From contig SXUI01000037.1 in assembly GCA_005790605.1 (NCBI GenBank), forward strand, positions 1-54,805: a stretch of DNA of 54,805 nt. The letters are read 5' to 3'. The notes beneath the pieces were generated by a model. It ran no database searches, was not told the origin of the DNA, and saw nothing but the letters and a program-made list of their open reading frames with translations. The DNA comes from Planctomycetia bacterium (GTDB lineage Bacteria > Planctomycetota > Phycisphaerae > Phycisphaerales > SM1A02). The position numbers and the translations under genes are program-made. Shown piece after piece: positions 54,350 to 54,805 of the stretch; within the stretch, counting starts at the first letter, position 1; every line of letters begins with the position of its first letter.

Positions 54350-54805
54350 TCAGACGCCGTAGTACTCGCGGTACCAACGGACGAATCGCTCCACGCCCTG
54401 CTCGACAGTTGTCGCAGGTCGATATTGCATATCGCGTTCAAGCGCTTCGACATCCGCCATCGTGTCGGGCACATCACCTGGCTGCAGCGGCAATAAATTC
54501 ATGATTGCTTTGCGATGCACACACTTCTCGATAGCTGCGATGTAGTCGAGCAACTCCACCGGGCGAGAATTGCCGATGTTGTAGACGCGCCACGGCACAC
54601 TCGAGGTGCCAGGGTTGGGTCGCGCAGCATCGAACTGTGGGTCGGGTGTCGCGCTGCGATCGAGCGTGCGCACGATGCCCTCTGCGATGTCATCGATGTA
54701 GGTGAAGTCACGCCTGTGCTTGCCGTGATTGAACACATCAATGGGCTTCCCCTCGAGAATGTTCTTCGTGAAGAGGAAGAGCGCCATATCCGGTCGACCC
54801 CATGG
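54350..54805 (-). CDS. NAD-dependent epimerase, C-terminal part (UDP-glucuronate 4-epimerase-like)
   Basis: The gene runs off the right edge. The visible C-terminal 151 residues start '[20 protein letters not shown]', followed by '[16 protein letters not shown]' and '[20 protein letters not shown]', which are characteristic of the UDP-glucuronate/UDP-galacturonate epimerase (CapI/LpsL) branch of the extended SDR family. The Rossmann motif and catalytic Tyr/Lys lie outside the window. It likely makes a uronic-acid precursor for envelope polysaccharide. An internal ATG at 54787 is not the start. Confidence 0.88.
   Translation of the reverse strand, partial: PWGRPDMALFLFTKNILEGKPIDVFNHGKHRRDFTYIDDIAEGIVRTLDRSATPDPQFDAARPNPGTSSVPWRVYNIGNSRPVELLDYIAAIEKCVHRKAIMNLLPLQPGDVPDTMADVEALERDMQYRPATTVEQGVERFVRWYREYYGV

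Overview
The window looks like a chromosomal segment of a GC-rich planctomycete, most likely of the Phycisphaerae. The reasons are a C-terminal dockerin-like tail of the 'GDLNGDG' type on an exported multihaem cytochrome, an exosortase tied to polysaccharide genes, a secretin with very long proline- and glycine-rich segments, and few clear Shine-Dalgarno sites. This placement is inferred from gene content only. No rRNA or tRNA gene and no insertion sequence with a transposase was recognised.

Layout. Positions 1-1751 are the right-hand part of a CRISPR array (27 repeats of 36 bp, 26 spacers) that runs off the left edge; no cas gene is in the window. pyrB follows. Positions 3194-16412 form a co-directional surface polysaccharide/exosortase cluster: export lipoprotein, exosortase, EpsI-type partner, a 1591-residue TPR protein, a Wzz/Wzc-like co-polymerase, an NDP-sugar epimerase/decarboxylase and a WecA-type initiating transferase. 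It runs directly into the start of a division/cell-wall (dcw) cluster: rsmH, a LysM protein, an FtsL-like protein and ftsI (16409-20485). The minus strand then carries priA, sucA and sucB, with carA diverging from priA. A secretin, a STAS/anti-sigma-kinase pair and rny follow. Next come an ABC-2 permease, a DUF4139 protein, rsmA, the multihaem cytochrome, a YjdM-like protein, a lipoprotein, oppB and oppA. A divergent pair of unknown exported proteins is followed by a flippase-like membrane protein, pyrE and a family 2 glycosyltransferase. The right end has a GH57 amylase and the C-terminal part of a UDP-glucuronate epimerase cut by the window edge. Three de novo pyrimidine genes (pyrB, carA, pyrE) are present but scattered.

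The most unusual content is non-coding. Seven copies (A, B, C, D, E1, E2, F) of an intergenic element of about 90-265 bp lie at 20475-20739, 32110-32207, 33215-33444, 39788-40060, 46122-46357, 46358-46554 and 52813-53073. Full copies share ends based on TTGAGCGCTC/GAGCGCTCAA and a common fold: an outer stem P1 enclosing hairpin P2, a stem P3 that encloses hairpins P4 and P5, and a hairpin P6. Stem sequences differ between copies, but complementarity is kept. The loops of P4 (GARTGAATC) and P5 (GATTCACTC) are conserved and complementary to each other. Every copy or copy pair lies at the 3' end of a gene, none lies in a divergent promoter region, and several supply the stop codon of the neighbouring gene. 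I regard this family as the best candidate for an undescribed system in the window: a REP/MITE-like mobile element or a structured RNA family.

CDS starts were chosen from family alignment, Shine-Dalgarno sites and overlaps with upstream stops. Several differ from the longest open frame.
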